Positions 8,383 through 17,769 of a stretch of DNA of 64,000 bases are shown one piece after another (within the stretch, counting starts at the first letter, position 1; each line of letters opens with the position of its first letter). The stretch spans positions 1,161,935 through 1,225,934 of the forward strand of contig NZ_JAJBZM010000001.1 in assembly GCF_020567375.1 (NCBI RefSeq), read 5' to 3'. A program made the translations under genes and the position numbers. The notes beneath the pieces were generated by a model that saw nothing but the letters and a program-made list of their open reading frames with translations, made no database searches and had not been told where the DNA came from. Source of the stretch: Janibacter melonis (GTDB lineage Bacteria > Actinomycetota > Actinomycetes > Actinomycetales > Dermatophilaceae).

Positions 8383-9384
8383 ATGAGCCCGACGACGACC
8401 CCCGACCGCAACCTGGCCCTCGAGCTCGTCCGGGTGACCGAGGCCGCCGCGATGGCCGGAGGCCGCTGGGTCGGCTTCGGCGAGAAGAACCTCGCCGACG
8501 GCGCCGCCGTCGAGGCGATGCGCGCGATGATCTCGACCGTGCAGATGCGCGGCACCGTCGTCATCGGCGAGGGCGAGAAGGACGACGCCCCGATGCTCTA
8601 CAACGGCGAGGAGGTCGGCGACGGCACCGGCCCCGAGTGCGACGTCGCGGTCGACCCGATCGACGGCACGACCCTCACGGCGAAGGGGATGCCCAACGCG
8701 GTCTCCGTGCTCGCCGTCGCCGACCGCGGCAGCATGTACGACCCGAGCGCCGTCTTCTACATGGACAAGCTCGTCACCGGCCCCGAGGCCGCCGACGTCG
8801 TCGACATCCGCCTGCCCGTCGCGGAGAACGTGCGCCGCGTGGCCAAGGCGAAGGGGTCCGACGTCGAGGACGTCACGGTCGTCATGCTCGACCGCCCCCG
8901 CCACGAGGCGCTCGCCCGCGAGGTGCGCGACGCCGGCGCCCGCATCCAGTTCATCTCGGACGGCGACGTCGCGGGGGCGATCACCGCCGCCCGCTCCGAC
9001 AGCGGCGTCGACCTGCTCCTCGGCATCGGCGGCACCCCCGAGGGCATCATCACGGCCTGCGCCATCAAGTGCCTCGGCGGCATCATCCAGGGCCGTCTCG
9101 CGCCGGTCGACGACGAGGAGCGCCAGCGCGCGATCGACGCCGGGCACGACCTCGACGCGGTCCTCACGACCGATGACCTCGTGCGCACCGACAACTGCTT
9201 CTTCGTCGCTACCGGCATCACCGACGGCTCGCTGCTGCGCGGGGTGCGCTACCGCGGCGGTGGCGCGGTGACGCACTCGCTCGTCATGCGCAGCCGCTCG
9301 GGCACGATCCGCACCATCGAGGGCCACCACCGCCTGACGAAGGTCGAGCAGTACTCCGCTCTCGGCCCGTCCTCGCAGGGCTGA
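8383..9384 (+). CDS. glpX: Class II fructose-1,6-bisphosphatase
   Basis: Hydrolyses fructose 1,6-bisphosphate to fructose 6-phosphate in gluconeogenesis, the main FBPase of many actinobacteria. 333 residues. Metal and substrate motifs are visible: [26 protein letters not shown] and [19 protein letters not shown]. The ATG at 8383 follows GAGGACC and starts at the usual family N-terminus. The PfkB kinase gene begins 5 bp after its stop, so the two are co-transcribed. Confidence 0.95.
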   Translation: MSPTTTPDRNLALELVRVTEAAAMAGGRWVGFGEKNLADGAAVEAMRAMISTVQMRGTVVIGEGEKDDAPMLYNGEEVGDGTGPECDVAVDPIDGTTLTAKGMPNAVSVLAVADRGSMYDPSAVFYMDKLVTGPEAADVVDIRLPVAENVRRVAKAKGSDVEDVTVVMLDRPRHEALAREVRDAGARIQFISDGDVAGAITAARSDSGVDLLLGIGGTPEGIITACAIKCLGGIIQGRLAPVDDEERQRAIDAGHDLDAVLTTDDLVRTDNCFFVATGITDGSLLRGVRYRGGGAVTHSLVMRSRSGTIRTIEGHHRLTKVEQYSALGPSSQG

Positions 9385-9389
9385 GCGCC

Positions 9390-10289
9390 GTGCACCGGGT
9401 GCTCGTGGTCGGCGAGGCGCTCGTCGACGTCGTCGACCGCGACGGGGCTCGCTCCGAGCACGTCGGCGGCAGCCCGGCCAACGTCGCGATGGGCCTGGCC
9501 CGGCTGGGCCACCCGACGGTCCTCGCCGCGTGCGTCGGTGACGACGAGCGCGGCGACGTCGTCGTCGAGCACGTCACCGGGCACGGCGTCGAGCTCAGCC
9601 ACGGCACCGTGCGGCCCGGGCGCACCTCGACCGCTCAGGCGCTGCTCGCGCCCGACGGCTCGGCGACGTACACCTTCGAGATCGAGTGGGACCCGACGCT
9701 CGACGGCCTCGGCGAGGCCGGGCACGTGCACACGGGGTCGCTGGCGACCGTCCTGGAGCCCGGTGCGGTCGACGTCGTCGCGCTCGTGCGGGAGCGGCGC
9801 GAGGCCGCGAGCATCTCCTACGACCCGAACATCCGCCCCGCCGTCGTCGGCGAGGGCGACCACCGCATCGGCGTCGAGGAGGTCATCGCCCTCTCCGACG
9901 TCGTCAAGGGCAGCGACGAGGACGTCCGCGAGCTCTACGGCGACGTCGACCTCGACGACGTCATGACCCGCTGGCTCGGACTCGGCGCCGGTCTCGTCGT
10001 CATCACCCGCGGGGCAGACGGCGTGGTCTGGCGGGCGGCGTCCGGGGCGTCCGGCTCGGCCCCCACCCGAGCGCCCGAGGTGGCCGACACCGTCGGCGCG
10101 GGCGACTCCTTCATGGCCGGGCTGCTCTCGGGCCTGCTCGACGCGGGTCTGCTCGGTCCCGCCACCCGCGAGGCCCTGCACGCCGCGGACGAGGCCGCCC
10201 TCGCCCCGGCCCTGGACCGGGCGCTGACGACGAGCGCGATCACCGTCGGCCGCCCCGGCGCCTACGCCCCCGACCGCTCCGAGCTCTGA
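9390..10289 (+). CDS. PfkB-family carbohydrate kinase, possibly fructokinase
   Basis: 299 residues with a GTG start 5 bp after glpX. The two PfkB signatures are present: HVGGSPANVAMGLARLG near residues 24-40, and DTVGAGDSFMAGLLSGLL near 231-248 with the catalytic Asp in GAGD. These fit ribokinase-like sugar kinases; fructokinase is the likeliest given the pairing with FBPase and the nearby sugar importer, but the sugar is not determined by the sequence. Confidence 0.85.
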   Translation: MHRVLVVGEALVDVVDRDGARSEHVGGSPANVAMGLARLGHPTVLAACVGDDERGDVVVEHVTGHGVELSHGTVRPGRTSTAQALLAPDGSATYTFEIEWDPTLDGLGEAGHVHTGSLATVLEPGAVDVVALVRERREAASISYDPNIRPAVVGEGDHRIGVEEVIALSDVVKGSDEDVRELYGDVDLDDVMTRWLGLGAGLVVITRGADGVVWRAASGASGSAPTRAPEVADTVGAGDSFMAGLLSGLLDAGLLGPATREALHAADEAALAPALDRALTTSAITVGRPGAYAPDRSEL

Positions 10290-10358
10290 CCCCCTTCGCC
10301 CCCCTCCCCCCCTTCGCCCACGACCTCACGCGTCACACGTTTCTCGGGTGACCCGATA

Positions 10359-10403
10359 AACCCCGGCTTCGCATGAGTAAGAAACTCGTGCCGAGCCGGG
10401 GTT
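10359..10403. other. 45-nt imperfect hairpin of unknown role
   Basis: AACCCCGGCT (10359-10368) pairs with AGCCGGGGTT (10394-10403). Inside, GCATGAGT (10371-10378) pairs with ACTCGTGC (10384-10391) with one T-G wobble, around an AAGAA loop. A 2x2 internal bulge separates the two stems. Just before it, TCGGGT-G-ACCCGA (10344-10356) is another inverted repeat. The segment is much richer in A/T than its surroundings. It lies 70 nt after the PfkB kinase stop, so it may be that operon's terminator, or a small structured RNA. Confidence 0.5.
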
Positions 10404-10441
10404 AGTCATGCTGAGCGGGTCACGGGCGCCCACCGCACGCG

Positions 10442-10476
10442 AGACGGCCGGCACCCGAAGGGGGTACCGGCCGTCT
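10442..10476 (-). terminator. Terminator of sugar ABC transporter operon
   Basis: AGACGGCCGG and CCGGCCGTCT form a perfect 10-bp stem 16 nt after the last permease stop. The loop holds CGAAGGGGG, the recurrent nonamer of this window. Confidence 0.65.
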
Positions 10477-10491
10477 TCGGTCGAGCCCGGG

Positions 10492-11469
10492 TCAGCCCTT
10501 CGTGCCACCGGCCAGCAGGCCGCGGACGAAGTAGCGCTGGAGGGCGAGGAAGACGATCACCGGCAGCGCCATCGAGATGAACGCCGCGGCCGACAGGAGG
10601 TACCAGCGGCCACCGAGGGTGCCCGAGATCTGGTTGAGCTCCATCGTCAGCGGCGCCCGGTCCGGCGAGCCGCCGAGCATCGTGATCGCGACGAGCAGGT
10701 CGTTCCAGACCCACAGGAACTGGAAGATGCCGAAGGACGCGAGCGCCGGGGCCATGAGCGGCAGCATGATCTTGAAGAAGATCCGCACGTGCCCGGCGCC
10801 GTCGACGCGGGCCGCCTCGATGAGCGAGGCCGGGATGTCCTTCATGAAGTTGTGCAGCAGGTAGACCGCCAGCGGCAGCGCGAAGATCGCGTGCGAGATC
10901 CACAGCGCCCAGAAGGACCCGCCCATCGTCCAGCTGCCGATCTTGATCTGCTGGTACATCTGCACCAGCGGCAGCAGGGCGATCTGCAGCGGCACGATCT
11001 GCAGCGCGAAGACCGCGACGAAGAGCGCGTTCTTGAAGGGGAAGTCCATCCACGCGAAGGCGTACGCCGCGAGCGAGGCGAGGAGCAGCGGCAGCATGAC
11101 CGACGGGATCGCGATGACGATGGAGTTGATGACGAAGTCCGTCATCGACACCGGCATCTCCGCGCCGCCGCCGAGGACGTCCTTGTAGTTCTGCAGCGTG
11201 AAGCCGCCGTTCCACAGGGCCGACCACCAGCCGGTGCTCTGGATGTCCTCCTGGTTGCGGAAGGAGGTGACGAGCAGGCCCACCGTCGGGGTCGTCCACG
11301 CGATGGCGAGGACGACGGCGAAGAAGGAGCCCCACGGCGAGGTGACCGCACGGGCGGCGTTGCCCGCGGCGCCGCCACGCTTGCGCCGACGCGGGCCGGC
11401 CGCCTCGGAAGAAGCGTGCTTCGGGTCCGGGGTGTCCGCCGGGTCGATGGCGGGGGTGAGGGTGCTCAT
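10492..11469 (-). CDS. Carbohydrate ABC transporter permease (MalG/AglG type)
   Basis: Second membrane subunit of the importer; 325 residues with six predicted helices after a basic N-terminal region of about 40 residues. The ATPase-docking EAA loop reads EAARVDGAGHVRIFFKIMLP. The segment TTPTVGLLVTSFRNQED before helix 2 resembles AglG-type alpha-glucoside permeases. Its ATG shares one base with the stop of the upstream permease (TGATG), so the two are translationally coupled. Confidence 0.9.
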   Translation of the reverse strand: MSTLTPAIDPADTPDPKHASSEAAGPRRRKRGGAAGNAARAVTSPWGSFFAVVLAIAWTTPTVGLLVTSFRNQEDIQSTGWWSALWNGGFTLQNYKDVLGGGAEMPVSMTDFVINSIVIAIPSVMLPLLLASLAAYAFAWMDFPFKNALFVAVFALQIVPLQIALLPLVQMYQQIKIGSWTMGGSFWALWISHAIFALPLAVYLLHNFMKDIPASLIEAARVDGAGHVRIFFKIMLPLMAPALASFGIFQFLWVWNDLLVAITMLGGSPDRAPLTMELNQISGTLGGRWYLLSAAAFISMALPVIVFLALQRYFVRGLLAGGTKG

Positions 11470-12509
11470 CAGGCGTCCTTCCTCATCTGGATGACGTTGA
11501 AGATGATGATCGGCATGACGAGCAGGAAGATGACGAGCGCGATGGCCGCGCCGAGACCGGGCTCCTGGGTGACGAAGGAGCGCCGGTAGAACTCGTTGGC
11601 GAGCACCGAGTTGCCCTGCGTGCCGCCGTCGGTGGCCTGGACGATGTCGAAGGCCTTGAGCGTCGCGATCGAGATCGTCGTGAGCACGACGACGATCGAG
11701 GGGCGGATGCTCGGCAGGGTGATGAAGCGGAAGAGCTTCATGCCCGAGACGCCGTCCATCTTCGCGGCCTCGATGATGTCGTCGGGGATGCCCTTGATGG
11801 CCGCCGAGAGGATCGTCATCGCGAAGCCGGCCTGGATCCAGATCATGATGACGATGAGGGCCAGGGTGTTCGTCGGGATCGCCCCGTCGGGAGCCCGCAG
11901 GAAGTCGACCATCGGCAGCCCGACGGCGTTGAGGATCGCGTTGATGAGACCGATCTGGGTGTCGCCGCCGCCGTTGTAGCTGTAGACGAACTTCCAGATG
12001 AGGGTCGCGCCGACCATGGAGATCGCCATCGGCATGAAGATGAGCGCCTTGGCGACGGCCTCGCCCCTCGCCCGGTCGACGAGCACCGCGTAGAGCAGGC
12101 CGAAGGCGGTCGCGACGAGCGGCACGAGGATGACCCAGAGGAAGGTGTTGCGGATGACCTCGGGCAGACCGGGCGTCGTCCACAGCTTGGCGAAGTTCTC
12201 GAAGCCGACGAACTCGGGCTTGCTCGAGGTGTACCCGCCGAAGTTGATGTCGAAGAACTTGCCGTTGTAGAAGGACCGGCGGATCGTGAGGATCGCCGGG
12301 TAGATCAGGCCGATCGCGATGAAGAGAAGCGTCGGCCCGACGAAGGCGGCGGCCTGGACGCGCTCGCCCACCCGCCCCTTGAAGACCGATGCGAGCAGCA
12401 GGATGCCGAGGAAGACGGCACCGAAGACCGCCAGGCCGACGAGCATGGTGACGAACTTGCCGGACGTCTCTCCGGCCGTGGCCGCGGGCAGGATCAGGGC
12501 GTGGAGCAC
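11469..12509 (-). CDS. Carbohydrate ABC transporter permease (MalF/AglF type)
   Basis: 346 residues from the GTG at 12509, chosen because AGGAGG lies 5 nt upstream; the GTG at 12515 overlaps that ribosome-binding site. An extra N-terminal helix (about residues 18-38) precedes the usual six. The EAA loop is EAAKMDGVSGMKLFRFITLP. It follows the binding-protein gene by about 80 bp and is coupled to the second permease. With the binding protein it would import an oligosaccharide. No ATPase gene is present here. Confidence 0.9.
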   Translation of the reverse strand: MLHALILPAATAGETSGKFVTMLVGLAVFGAVFLGILLLASVFKGRVGERVQAAAFVGPTLLFIAIGLIYPAILTIRRSFYNGKFFDINFGGYTSSKPEFVGFENFAKLWTTPGLPEVIRNTFLWVILVPLVATAFGLLYAVLVDRARGEAVAKALIFMPMAISMVGATLIWKFVYSYNGGGDTQIGLINAILNAVGLPMVDFLRAPDGAIPTNTLALIVIMIWIQAGFAMTILSAAIKGIPDDIIEAAKMDGVSGMKLFRFITLPSIRPSIVVVLTTISIATLKAFDIVQATDGGTQGNSVLANEFYRRSFVTQEPGLGAAIALVIFLLVMPIIIFNVIQMRKDA

Positions 12510-12592
12510 GGGCACCTCCTTTGGTGCGGGGATGACGATGCCTCGGCGGGCGGGTGGGCACCCGCCCGCCGAGGCATCAGGGCGACGTCAGA

Positions 12593-13960
12593 TCAGCTGG
12601 AGGGCCAGGACTTCTCGATGTTGTCGAGGGTGGTCTTGTCGTCCTGACCGTTGATCCAGTTGGTCATCTCCGACCAGAAGGTGCCGGCACCGACGGCGCT
12701 GGGCATCATGTCCGAGCCGTCGAAGCGGAAGACAGCCTTCGGGTCCTGGAGGATCTCCGCGGACTGCTGGTCGAGGGGGCTGACGAGGTTCTTCGGGTCG
12801 AGACCCTTGTTGGCGCTGACCCAGCCGCCGCTCGTCGTGGCCTTGGCCTTGGCGTTGGCCCAGTCGGGCGAGGCGAGGAAGGTCTGGAAGGCCTTGACCT
12901 CGGGGGCGTCACGGAAGGCGGCGACGAACTCGCCACCACCGAGGACCGGCTTCTCCTCGCCGTTGCTCGGCAGGTAGAAGGCCCACACGTCGCCGTCCTC
13001 GGCCACCTTCGTGCCCTTGGGCCAGTTGGCGGCGTAGAAGGACGCCTGACGGTGCATGTAGCACTTGTTCTTCAGGATCGGCTGGCCGCCGTCCTGGAAG
13101 GTCGTCGTGGCGATCGACTTCACGTCGCCGAAGCCGCCGTTGACGTACTTGCTCTCCTTGAGGATCTTCGCGTCCGCGGCGAGGGCCTCGGCGACCTTCG
13201 GGTCGTTGAAGGGGATCTCGTGCGCGACCCACTTGTCGTAGGTCTCGGAGTCCGCCGTGCGCAGGAGGGTGTCCTCGAGCCAGTCCGTGCCCGGCCAGCC
13301 AGTGGCGGTGCCCGAGCCGAAGCCGGCGCACCAGGGCTTGGCGCTGGAGTCGTCGGCCGCGATCTTCTCGGTGAGGGTCATGAGGTCGTCCCAGGTCTCG
13401 GGGACCTCGTAGCCCTTGTCGGTGAAGGTCTTCGGGGAGTACCAGACGTAGCTCTTGACGTTGGCTCCGAGCGGGGCGGCGAAGAAGGTGTCGCCGACCG
13501 TGCCGTACTTCTTCCAGTCCTCGCCGAAGTGCTCGTCGACCATCTTCGCGGTCGACTCGGGGGCGGGGACCATCTTGCCGGTGTCGGCCATCGTCGCGAG
13601 CAGGCCCGGCTGCGGGATGAAGGCGATGTCAGGCAGGTTGCCGCTCTGGGCGCGCTGCGGGAGGTTCTTCTCGAAGTCCTTGTCACCCTCGTACTTGATG
13701 GTGATGCCGGTGCACTCCTCGAACTCCTTGTAGGACTCCTTGTGCGGGGCGTCCTCGGGGGTGACGATCGAGGTGTAGATGGAGACGGTCTTGCCCTGGA
13801 GCTCGGACTTCATGTCGCACCACTTGGAGTAGTCCGTGGTGTCCATGGCGGCGCCGCTCTCCTCCGTGGAGGACGACCCGCCGCAGGCTGCGAGGCCGAC
13901 GACCGCGAGCGCGGCGATGCCGACCGAGGCGCGCGCCCGGCGCGAGGTGTTGAAGGACAT
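12593..13960 (-). CDS. Carbohydrate ABC transporter substrate-binding lipoprotein
   Basis: 455 residues. The signal peptide ends in a lipobox (LAAC, Cys26), so the protein is lipid-anchored outside the membrane. The rest is a family 1 solute-binding protein similar in style to AglE/MalE-like proteins (TGITIKYEGDKDFEKNLPQR; GTDWLEDTLLR). It starts the operon with two permeases. Two inverted repeats in the 250-bp upstream gap are candidate operators. The sugar is unknown, but the GH1 beta-glucosidase gene just upstream suggests a beta-glucoside or related oligosaccharide; the permease resemblance instead suggests alpha-glucosides. Confidence 0.9.
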   Translation of the reverse strand: MSFNTSRRARASVGIAALAVVGLAACGGSSSTEESGAAMDTTDYSKWCDMKSELQGKTVSIYTSIVTPEDAPHKESYKEFEECTGITIKYEGDKDFEKNLPQRAQSGNLPDIAFIPQPGLLATMADTGKMVPAPESTAKMVDEHFGEDWKKYGTVGDTFFAAPLGANVKSYVWYSPKTFTDKGYEVPETWDDLMTLTEKIAADDSSAKPWCAGFGSGTATGWPGTDWLEDTLLRTADSETYDKWVAHEIPFNDPKVAEALAADAKILKESKYVNGGFGDVKSIATTTFQDGGQPILKNKCYMHRQASFYAANWPKGTKVAEDGDVWAFYLPSNGEEKPVLGGGEFVAAFRDAPEVKAFQTFLASPDWANAKAKATTSGGWVSANKGLDPKNLVSPLDQQSAEILQDPKAVFRFDGSDMMPSAVGAGTFWSEMTNWINGQDDKTTLDNIEKSWPSS

Positions 13961-14008
13961 GTGGATCCCTTTGCTCTTCGTCGCACCGACGGACCTCGAC
14001 GGCGCCAC

Positions 14009-14024
14009 CGACCACAGGTGGTCG
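14009..14024. promoter_or_regulatory. Inverted repeat upstream of sugar importer, candidate operator
   Basis: CGACCAC-AG-GTGGTCG, 7-bp perfect arms, lies about 50 bp before the binding-protein start. The size and place suit a repressor site for the importer operon. No regulator gene is adjacent. Confidence 0.4.
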
Positions 14025-14058
14025 AGCGGTCCACGCGGCGAGCCGACTCCCCCGCAGA

Positions 14059-14089
14059 CCTGCGGTGACAGTGAACCGCTCACCGCAGG
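14059..14089. promoter_or_regulatory. 10-bp arm inverted repeat upstream of sugar importer
   Basis: CCTGCGGTGA (14059-14068) and TCACCGCAGG (14080-14089) are perfect inverted copies with an 11-bp spacer, about 100 bp upstream of the binding-protein gene. It may be a second operator or an RNA hairpin in the tail of the beta-glucosidase transcript. Confidence 0.4.
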
Positions 14090-14174
14090 AGGTGCGCCAC
14101 GGAATCGCCCCAACTCAGCCGTAACGATCCGGTAACCCGGTCGACGCACGAAGGGGGGACGAGCCCACGCGAGA

Positions 14175-14202
14175 GGGCCCGGCGGCCGTGGCCGCCGGGC
14201 CC
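14175..14202 (-). terminator. Terminator after GH1 beta-glucosidase
   Basis: GGGCCCGGCGGCC and GGCCGCCGGGCCC form a perfect 13-bp stem 11 nt after the beta-glucosidase stop, with no U-tract. It suggests the glycosidase and importer are separate transcription units. Confidence 0.65.
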
Positions 14203-14213
14203 TCCTCACCTCC

Positions 14214-15662
14214 TCAGCGCCGGTCGCGGTGCGACCTCGCGAGGTCCCGCAGCCACAGCGCCGAGTCCTTCGGCGTGCGCTCCTGGGTCTCGAAGTCGAC
14301 GTGGACGACCCCGAAGCGGCGGTCGTAGCCGAAGGCCCACTCGAAGTTGTCGAGCAGCGACCAGGCGAAGTAGGCCCGCACGTCGACCCCGTCGTCGATC
14401 GCGTCCGCGACGGCGCTGACGTGCCCCGAGTAGTAGCTCGTGCGGTCGAGGTCGTGGACGGCACGGCCGCCGTCCTCGTCGGTGCTCACCTCGTCCTCGT
14501 AGGCGGCGCCGTTCTCCGTGATGATCAGCGGCAGACCGGGGAAGTCGTCGCGCAGGCGGCGCAGCATGCCCGACAGCGCCGACGGCTCGACGAGCCACCC
14601 CATCCGGGTGCGCTCCCCCTCGGGCTCGACGAAGTCGACGCCGGTCGCCCCGACCCACGGGGTCGCGGAGCCCTCGCCGTGGCCGCCGCTGCTGCTCGGC
14701 TCCTCGCCCTCGGCGAGACCGCGCACGATCGTCGGCGTGTAGTAGTTGATGCCGAGCGCGCTCACCGGCACGTGCGCGAGCGCCTCGTCTCCGTCGCGCA
14801 CGAAGGACCAGTCGGTGACGTGGGCGGTGTCCTCGAAGAGGTCCTGCGGGTAGGCGCCGCGCAGCATCGGCCCGGTGAAGATCCGGTTGCCGACGGCGTC
14901 GAGCCGGCGGGCGGCGTCGACGTCGGCCGCGCTGCTCGGGTCGGCCGGGCGGATCGCGTGGTGGTTGAGGGTGACCATGACCGACGCGTCGTCGCCGAGC
15001 TCGGCGCGGATCGCCCGGGCGGCGAGGCCGTGGCCGAGGTTGAGGTGGTGGGCGGCGGCGAGCGCGGCGGCCGGCTCCGTGCGACCCGGCGCGTGCACGC
15101 CGGAGGCGTAGCCGAGGAAGGCCGACACCCACGGCTCGTTGAGGGTCGTCCACGTGCCGACGAGGTCGCCGAGCTCGCGGGCCAGCACCCCGGCGTACTC
15201 GGCGAAGCGCTCGGCGGTCTCGCGCACCGGCCAGCCGCCCGCGTCCTCGAGCGGCTGCGGCAGGTCCCAGTGGTAGAGCGTGACGACGGTGTCGACGTCG
15301 CGCTCGCGCAGACCGGTGAGCACCCGCTTGTAGAAGTCGAGCCCCTCCTGGCTGACCGCTCCCGAGCCGGTCGGCACGACCCTCGGCCAGGCGACGGAGA
15401 GGCGGTAGGCGTCGAGACCGAGGTCGGCGACGAGCTCGACGTCGCTCTCCCACCGGTGGTAGTGGTCGCACGCGACGTCGCCGGTGTCGCCGCCCATGAT
15501 CATGCCCGGGGTGTGGCTGAAGGTGTCCCAGATGGAGGGGCCACGTCCCCCTTCGTCCACCGCCCCCTCGATCTGGTACGACGCGGTCGCGGCTCCCAGT
15601 CGGAAGCCGGCGGGCAGCCGGGCGGCGAGATCGGCGGGCGGGATGACGGGGTATCGCTCCAT
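14214..15662 (-). CDS. GH1 beta-glucosidase
   Basis: Retaining glycosidase cleaving beta-glucosides; 482 residues with no signal peptide, so it is cytoplasmic and would act on imported sugar. GH1 motifs: [12 protein letters not shown] at the N-terminus, acid/base Glu176 in TLNEPW, nucleophile Glu383 in IITENGA, and [12 protein letters not shown] near the C-terminus. The ATG at 15662 follows CAGGATGG. It lies upstream of a sugar importer operon on the same strand and is divergent from a carbonic anhydrase gene. Beta-galactosidase or beta-fucosidase side activity is possible in this family. Confidence 0.93.
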   Translation of the reverse strand: MERYPVIPPADLAARLPAGFRLGAATASYQIEGAVDEGGRGPSIWDTFSHTPGMIMGGDTGDVACDHYHRWESDVELVADLGLDAYRLSVAWPRVVPTGSGAVSQEGLDFYKRVLTGLRERDVDTVVTLYHWDLPQPLEDAGGWPVRETAERFAEYAGVLARELGDLVGTWTTLNEPWVSAFLGYASGVHAPGRTEPAAALAAAHHLNLGHGLAARAIRAELGDDASVMVTLNHHAIRPADPSSAADVDAARRLDAVGNRIFTGPMLRGAYPQDLFEDTAHVTDWSFVRDGDEALAHVPVSALGINYYTPTIVRGLAEGEEPSSSGGHGEGSATPWVGATGVDFVEPEGERTRMGWLVEPSALSGMLRRLRDDFPGLPLIITENGAAYEDEVSTDEDGGRAVHDLDRTSYYSGHVSAVADAIDDGVDVRAYFAWSLLDNFEWAFGYDRRFGVVHVDFETQERTPKDSALWLRDLARSHRDRR

Positions 15663-15681
15663 GGGGCCATCCTGCCGGTCG

Positions 15682-15687
15682 TAGGCT
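15682..15687 (+). promoter_or_regulatory. Probable -10 box, leaderless promoter of carbonic anhydrase
   Basis: TAGGCT ends 6 nt before the GTG start at 15694. Confidence 0.5.
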
Positions 15688-15693
15688 GGTGCC

Positions 15694-16236
15694 GTGACGC
15701 AAGAGAGCATGAGCACCAGCCCTGTCGACCTCGGCGCGACCGACCACGCCTTCGACGACCTCCTCCAGGCCAACCGCGACTTCGCCGAGGACTTCGCCCT
15801 CGCCGGCTTCGACGGCGTGGCCCGGGCCGGCGTCGCCGTGGTCACGTGCATGGACAGCCGCATCGACCCCCTGGGGATGCTCGGCCTGTCCCCCGGCGAC
15901 GCGAAGATCTTCCGCAACCCCGGCGGGCGGGTCACCGCCGCCGCGCTCGAGGCGATCGTCCTCGCCGTGCACCTGCTCGGGGTCGAGCGCGTCCTCGTCG
16001 TGCCGCACACGCGGTGCGCGGTCGCCTCCTCGACGGAGGAGCAGCTGCGCGAGGCCGTCGCCGCCTCGGCCGGCATGGACGCGTCGTGGCAGGCCTTCAA
16101 CGTCGTCACCGACCAGGTGCAGACGCTGCGCCAGGACGTCGCCGCGGTGCGCGCGCACCCCCTCGTCGCCGGGCGCGTGCGCGTCGGCGGCTTCATCTAC
16201 GACGTCGACAGCGGGCTGCTGCAGCAGCACGTCTGA
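15694..16236 (+). CDS. Beta-class carbonic anhydrase
   Basis: Interconverts CO2 and bicarbonate with a zinc centre. 180 residues from the GTG at 15694. Zinc ligands are Cys52, His105 and Cys108 (TCMDSRIDP and PHTRCAV), with the Asp54/Arg56 dyad typical of the family. The size fits the short clade found in actinobacteria (Rv1284-like). An ATG at 15709 could also start the protein, but the TAGGCT box 6 nt before the GTG favours the longer form. It is convergent with glmM. Confidence 0.9.
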   Translation: MTQESMSTSPVDLGATDHAFDDLLQANRDFAEDFALAGFDGVARAGVAVVTCMDSRIDPLGMLGLSPGDAKIFRNPGGRVTAAALEAIVLAVHLLGVERVLVVPHTRCAVASSTEEQLREAVAASAGMDASWQAFNVVTDQVQTLRQDVAAVRAHPLVAGRVRVGGFIYDVDSGLLQQHV

Positions 16237-16243
16237 CCGGGCC

Positions 16244-16259
16244 CGGGGCAGCCGCCCCG
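16244..16259. terminator. Hairpin between convergent carbonic anhydrase and glmM
   Basis: CGGGGC-AGCC-GCCCCG lies 7 nt after one stop and 10 nt before the other. The stem is only 6 bp, so it is a modest terminator candidate for both strands. Confidence 0.45.
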
Positions 16260-16269
16260 ACCCCCAGGG

Positions 16270-17619
16270 TCAGAGCGCGAGGCGCTCCCGCACGACCCCG
16301 GCGAGCGCCTCGCCGACCTGCTGCGCGTGCTCCTGCGTCGGGGCCTCGACCATGACGCGCACGAGCGGCTCGGTGCCGGACTTGCGCATGAGGACACGAC
16401 CCGAGCCGGCGAGGCCCGCCTCGTGCTCCTGCACCGCGCTGCGCACGCCCTCGTCGGTGTCGACGCGGGACTTGTCGACGCCCCCGACGTTGATGAGCAC
16501 CTGGGGCAGCCGGGTCATGACGGAGGCCAGCTCGGCGAGCGGGCGCCCGGTCGCGGCCACCTGCGCGGCGATCATCAGACCGGTGAGCACGCCGTCGCCG
16601 GTCGTGCCGTGGTCGAGCATGATGACGTGCCCGGACTGCTCGCCGCCGAGCGAGTAGCTGCCGCGGCGCATCTCCTCGAGGACGTAGCGGTCGCCGACGC
16701 CGGTCTGCTTCACGGCGATGCCGGCCTCGCGCATGGCGTTGAGCAGACCGAGGTTGCTCATGACGGTCGCGACGAGCGTGTCGTCGGCGAGCCGGCCGCG
16801 CTCCTTGAGCGCGATCGCGAGCACCGCCATGATCTGGTCGCCGTCGACGACCTGACCCGTCGCGTCGACCGCGAGGCAGCGGTCGGCGTCGCCGTCGTGG
16901 GCGATGCCGAGATCGGCGCCGTGGGTGACGACGGCCTCCTGCAGCTGCTCGAGGTGGGTCGAGCCGTAGCCGTCGTTGATGTTGAGCCCGTCCGGGCTGG
17001 CGCCGATGACGTGCACCGTCGCGCCGGCGAGGCGGAAGACCTCGGGCGAGACCTCGCTCGCCGCCCCGTGCGCCGCGTCGAGGACGACCGTGAGGCCCTC
17101 GAGCGAGCCGGGGACCGCGAGGAGGAGGTGGCGGATGTAGCGCGCCCCGCCGTCGGCCATGACCTGGACGCGGCCGACCTCGGCGCCGGTCGGGCGCAGC
17201 GGCTCCTGGCCCATGCGGGCCTCGATCTCGTCCTCGACGGCGTCGGGCAGCTTGTGCCCGCCCCGGGCGAAGAACTTGATGCCGTTGTCGGGCATCGCGT
17301 TGTGCGACGCCGAGAGCATGACCCCGAAGTCGGCGTCGGTGTCGGCGGTGAGGTAGGCGATCGCCGGGGTCGGCAGGACGCCCGCGTCGTAGACGTCAAC
17401 GCCGGCCGAGGCGAGCCCGGCGACGACGGCGGCGGAGAGGAACTCACCGGAGGCCCGCGGGTCGCGGCCGACGACGGCGCGGGGGCGGTGCCCGTGCTCG
17501 TGGTCGCGCCGTCGCAGGACGACGGCCGCGGCCTGTGCGAGGGAGAGGGCGAAGTCCGCGGTGATGACGTCGCCGTTGGCGAGCCCGCGCACGCCGTCAG
17601 TGCCGAAGATTCGTGCCAT
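16270..17619 (-). CDS. glmM: Phosphoglucosamine mutase
   Basis: Converts glucosamine 6-phosphate to glucosamine 1-phosphate for UDP-GlcNAc and peptidoglycan. 449 residues, standard length. It begins with [14 protein letters not shown]; the active-site phosphoserine loop is [12 protein letters not shown] near residue 100; the metal loop is DGDADRC; the sugar loop is GGEQSGH; and the phosphate loop is [11 protein letters not shown]. In actinobacteria glmM usually follows rplM-rpsI; here truA and the YbdK gene intervene. Confidence 0.96.
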   Translation of the reverse strand: MARIFGTDGVRGLANGDVITADFALSLAQAAAVVLRRRDHEHGHRPRAVVGRDPRASGEFLSAAVVAGLASAGVDVYDAGVLPTPAIAYLTADTDADFGVMLSASHNAMPDNGIKFFARGGHKLPDAVEDEIEARMGQEPLRPTGAEVGRVQVMADGGARYIRHLLLAVPGSLEGLTVVLDAAHGAASEVSPEVFRLAGATVHVIGASPDGLNINDGYGSTHLEQLQEAVVTHGADLGIAHDGDADRCLAVDATGQVVDGDQIMAVLAIALKERGRLADDTLVATVMSNLGLLNAMREAGIAVKQTGVGDRYVLEEMRRGSYSLGGEQSGHVIMLDHGTTGDGVLTGLMIAAQVAATGRPLAELASVMTRLPQVLINVGGVDKSRVDTDEGVRSAVQEHEAGLAGSGRVLMRKSGTEPLVRVMVEAPTQEHAQQVGEALAGVVRERLAL

Positions 17620-17709
17620 GTCGCTCTCGGTGCCTTCCAGTTGGGGATCGGCCCCCCGGCAGGCAGCCGGCGTGAGGACCTTGCGGCTCGCAGCACGATA
17701 CCCGCGACC

Positions 17710-17715
17710 TAGGCT
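17710..17715 (+). promoter_or_regulatory. Probable -10 box of YbdK-type ligase gene
   Basis: TAGGCT lies 55 nt before the GTG start, leaving a leader with the AGGAAGGG ribosome-binding site. Confidence 0.45.
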
Positions 17716-17769
17716 GGAGTCCTCCGCGACCCACGGCAGGTGGGCCGACGAGCAGGAAGGGCTCCGCCC

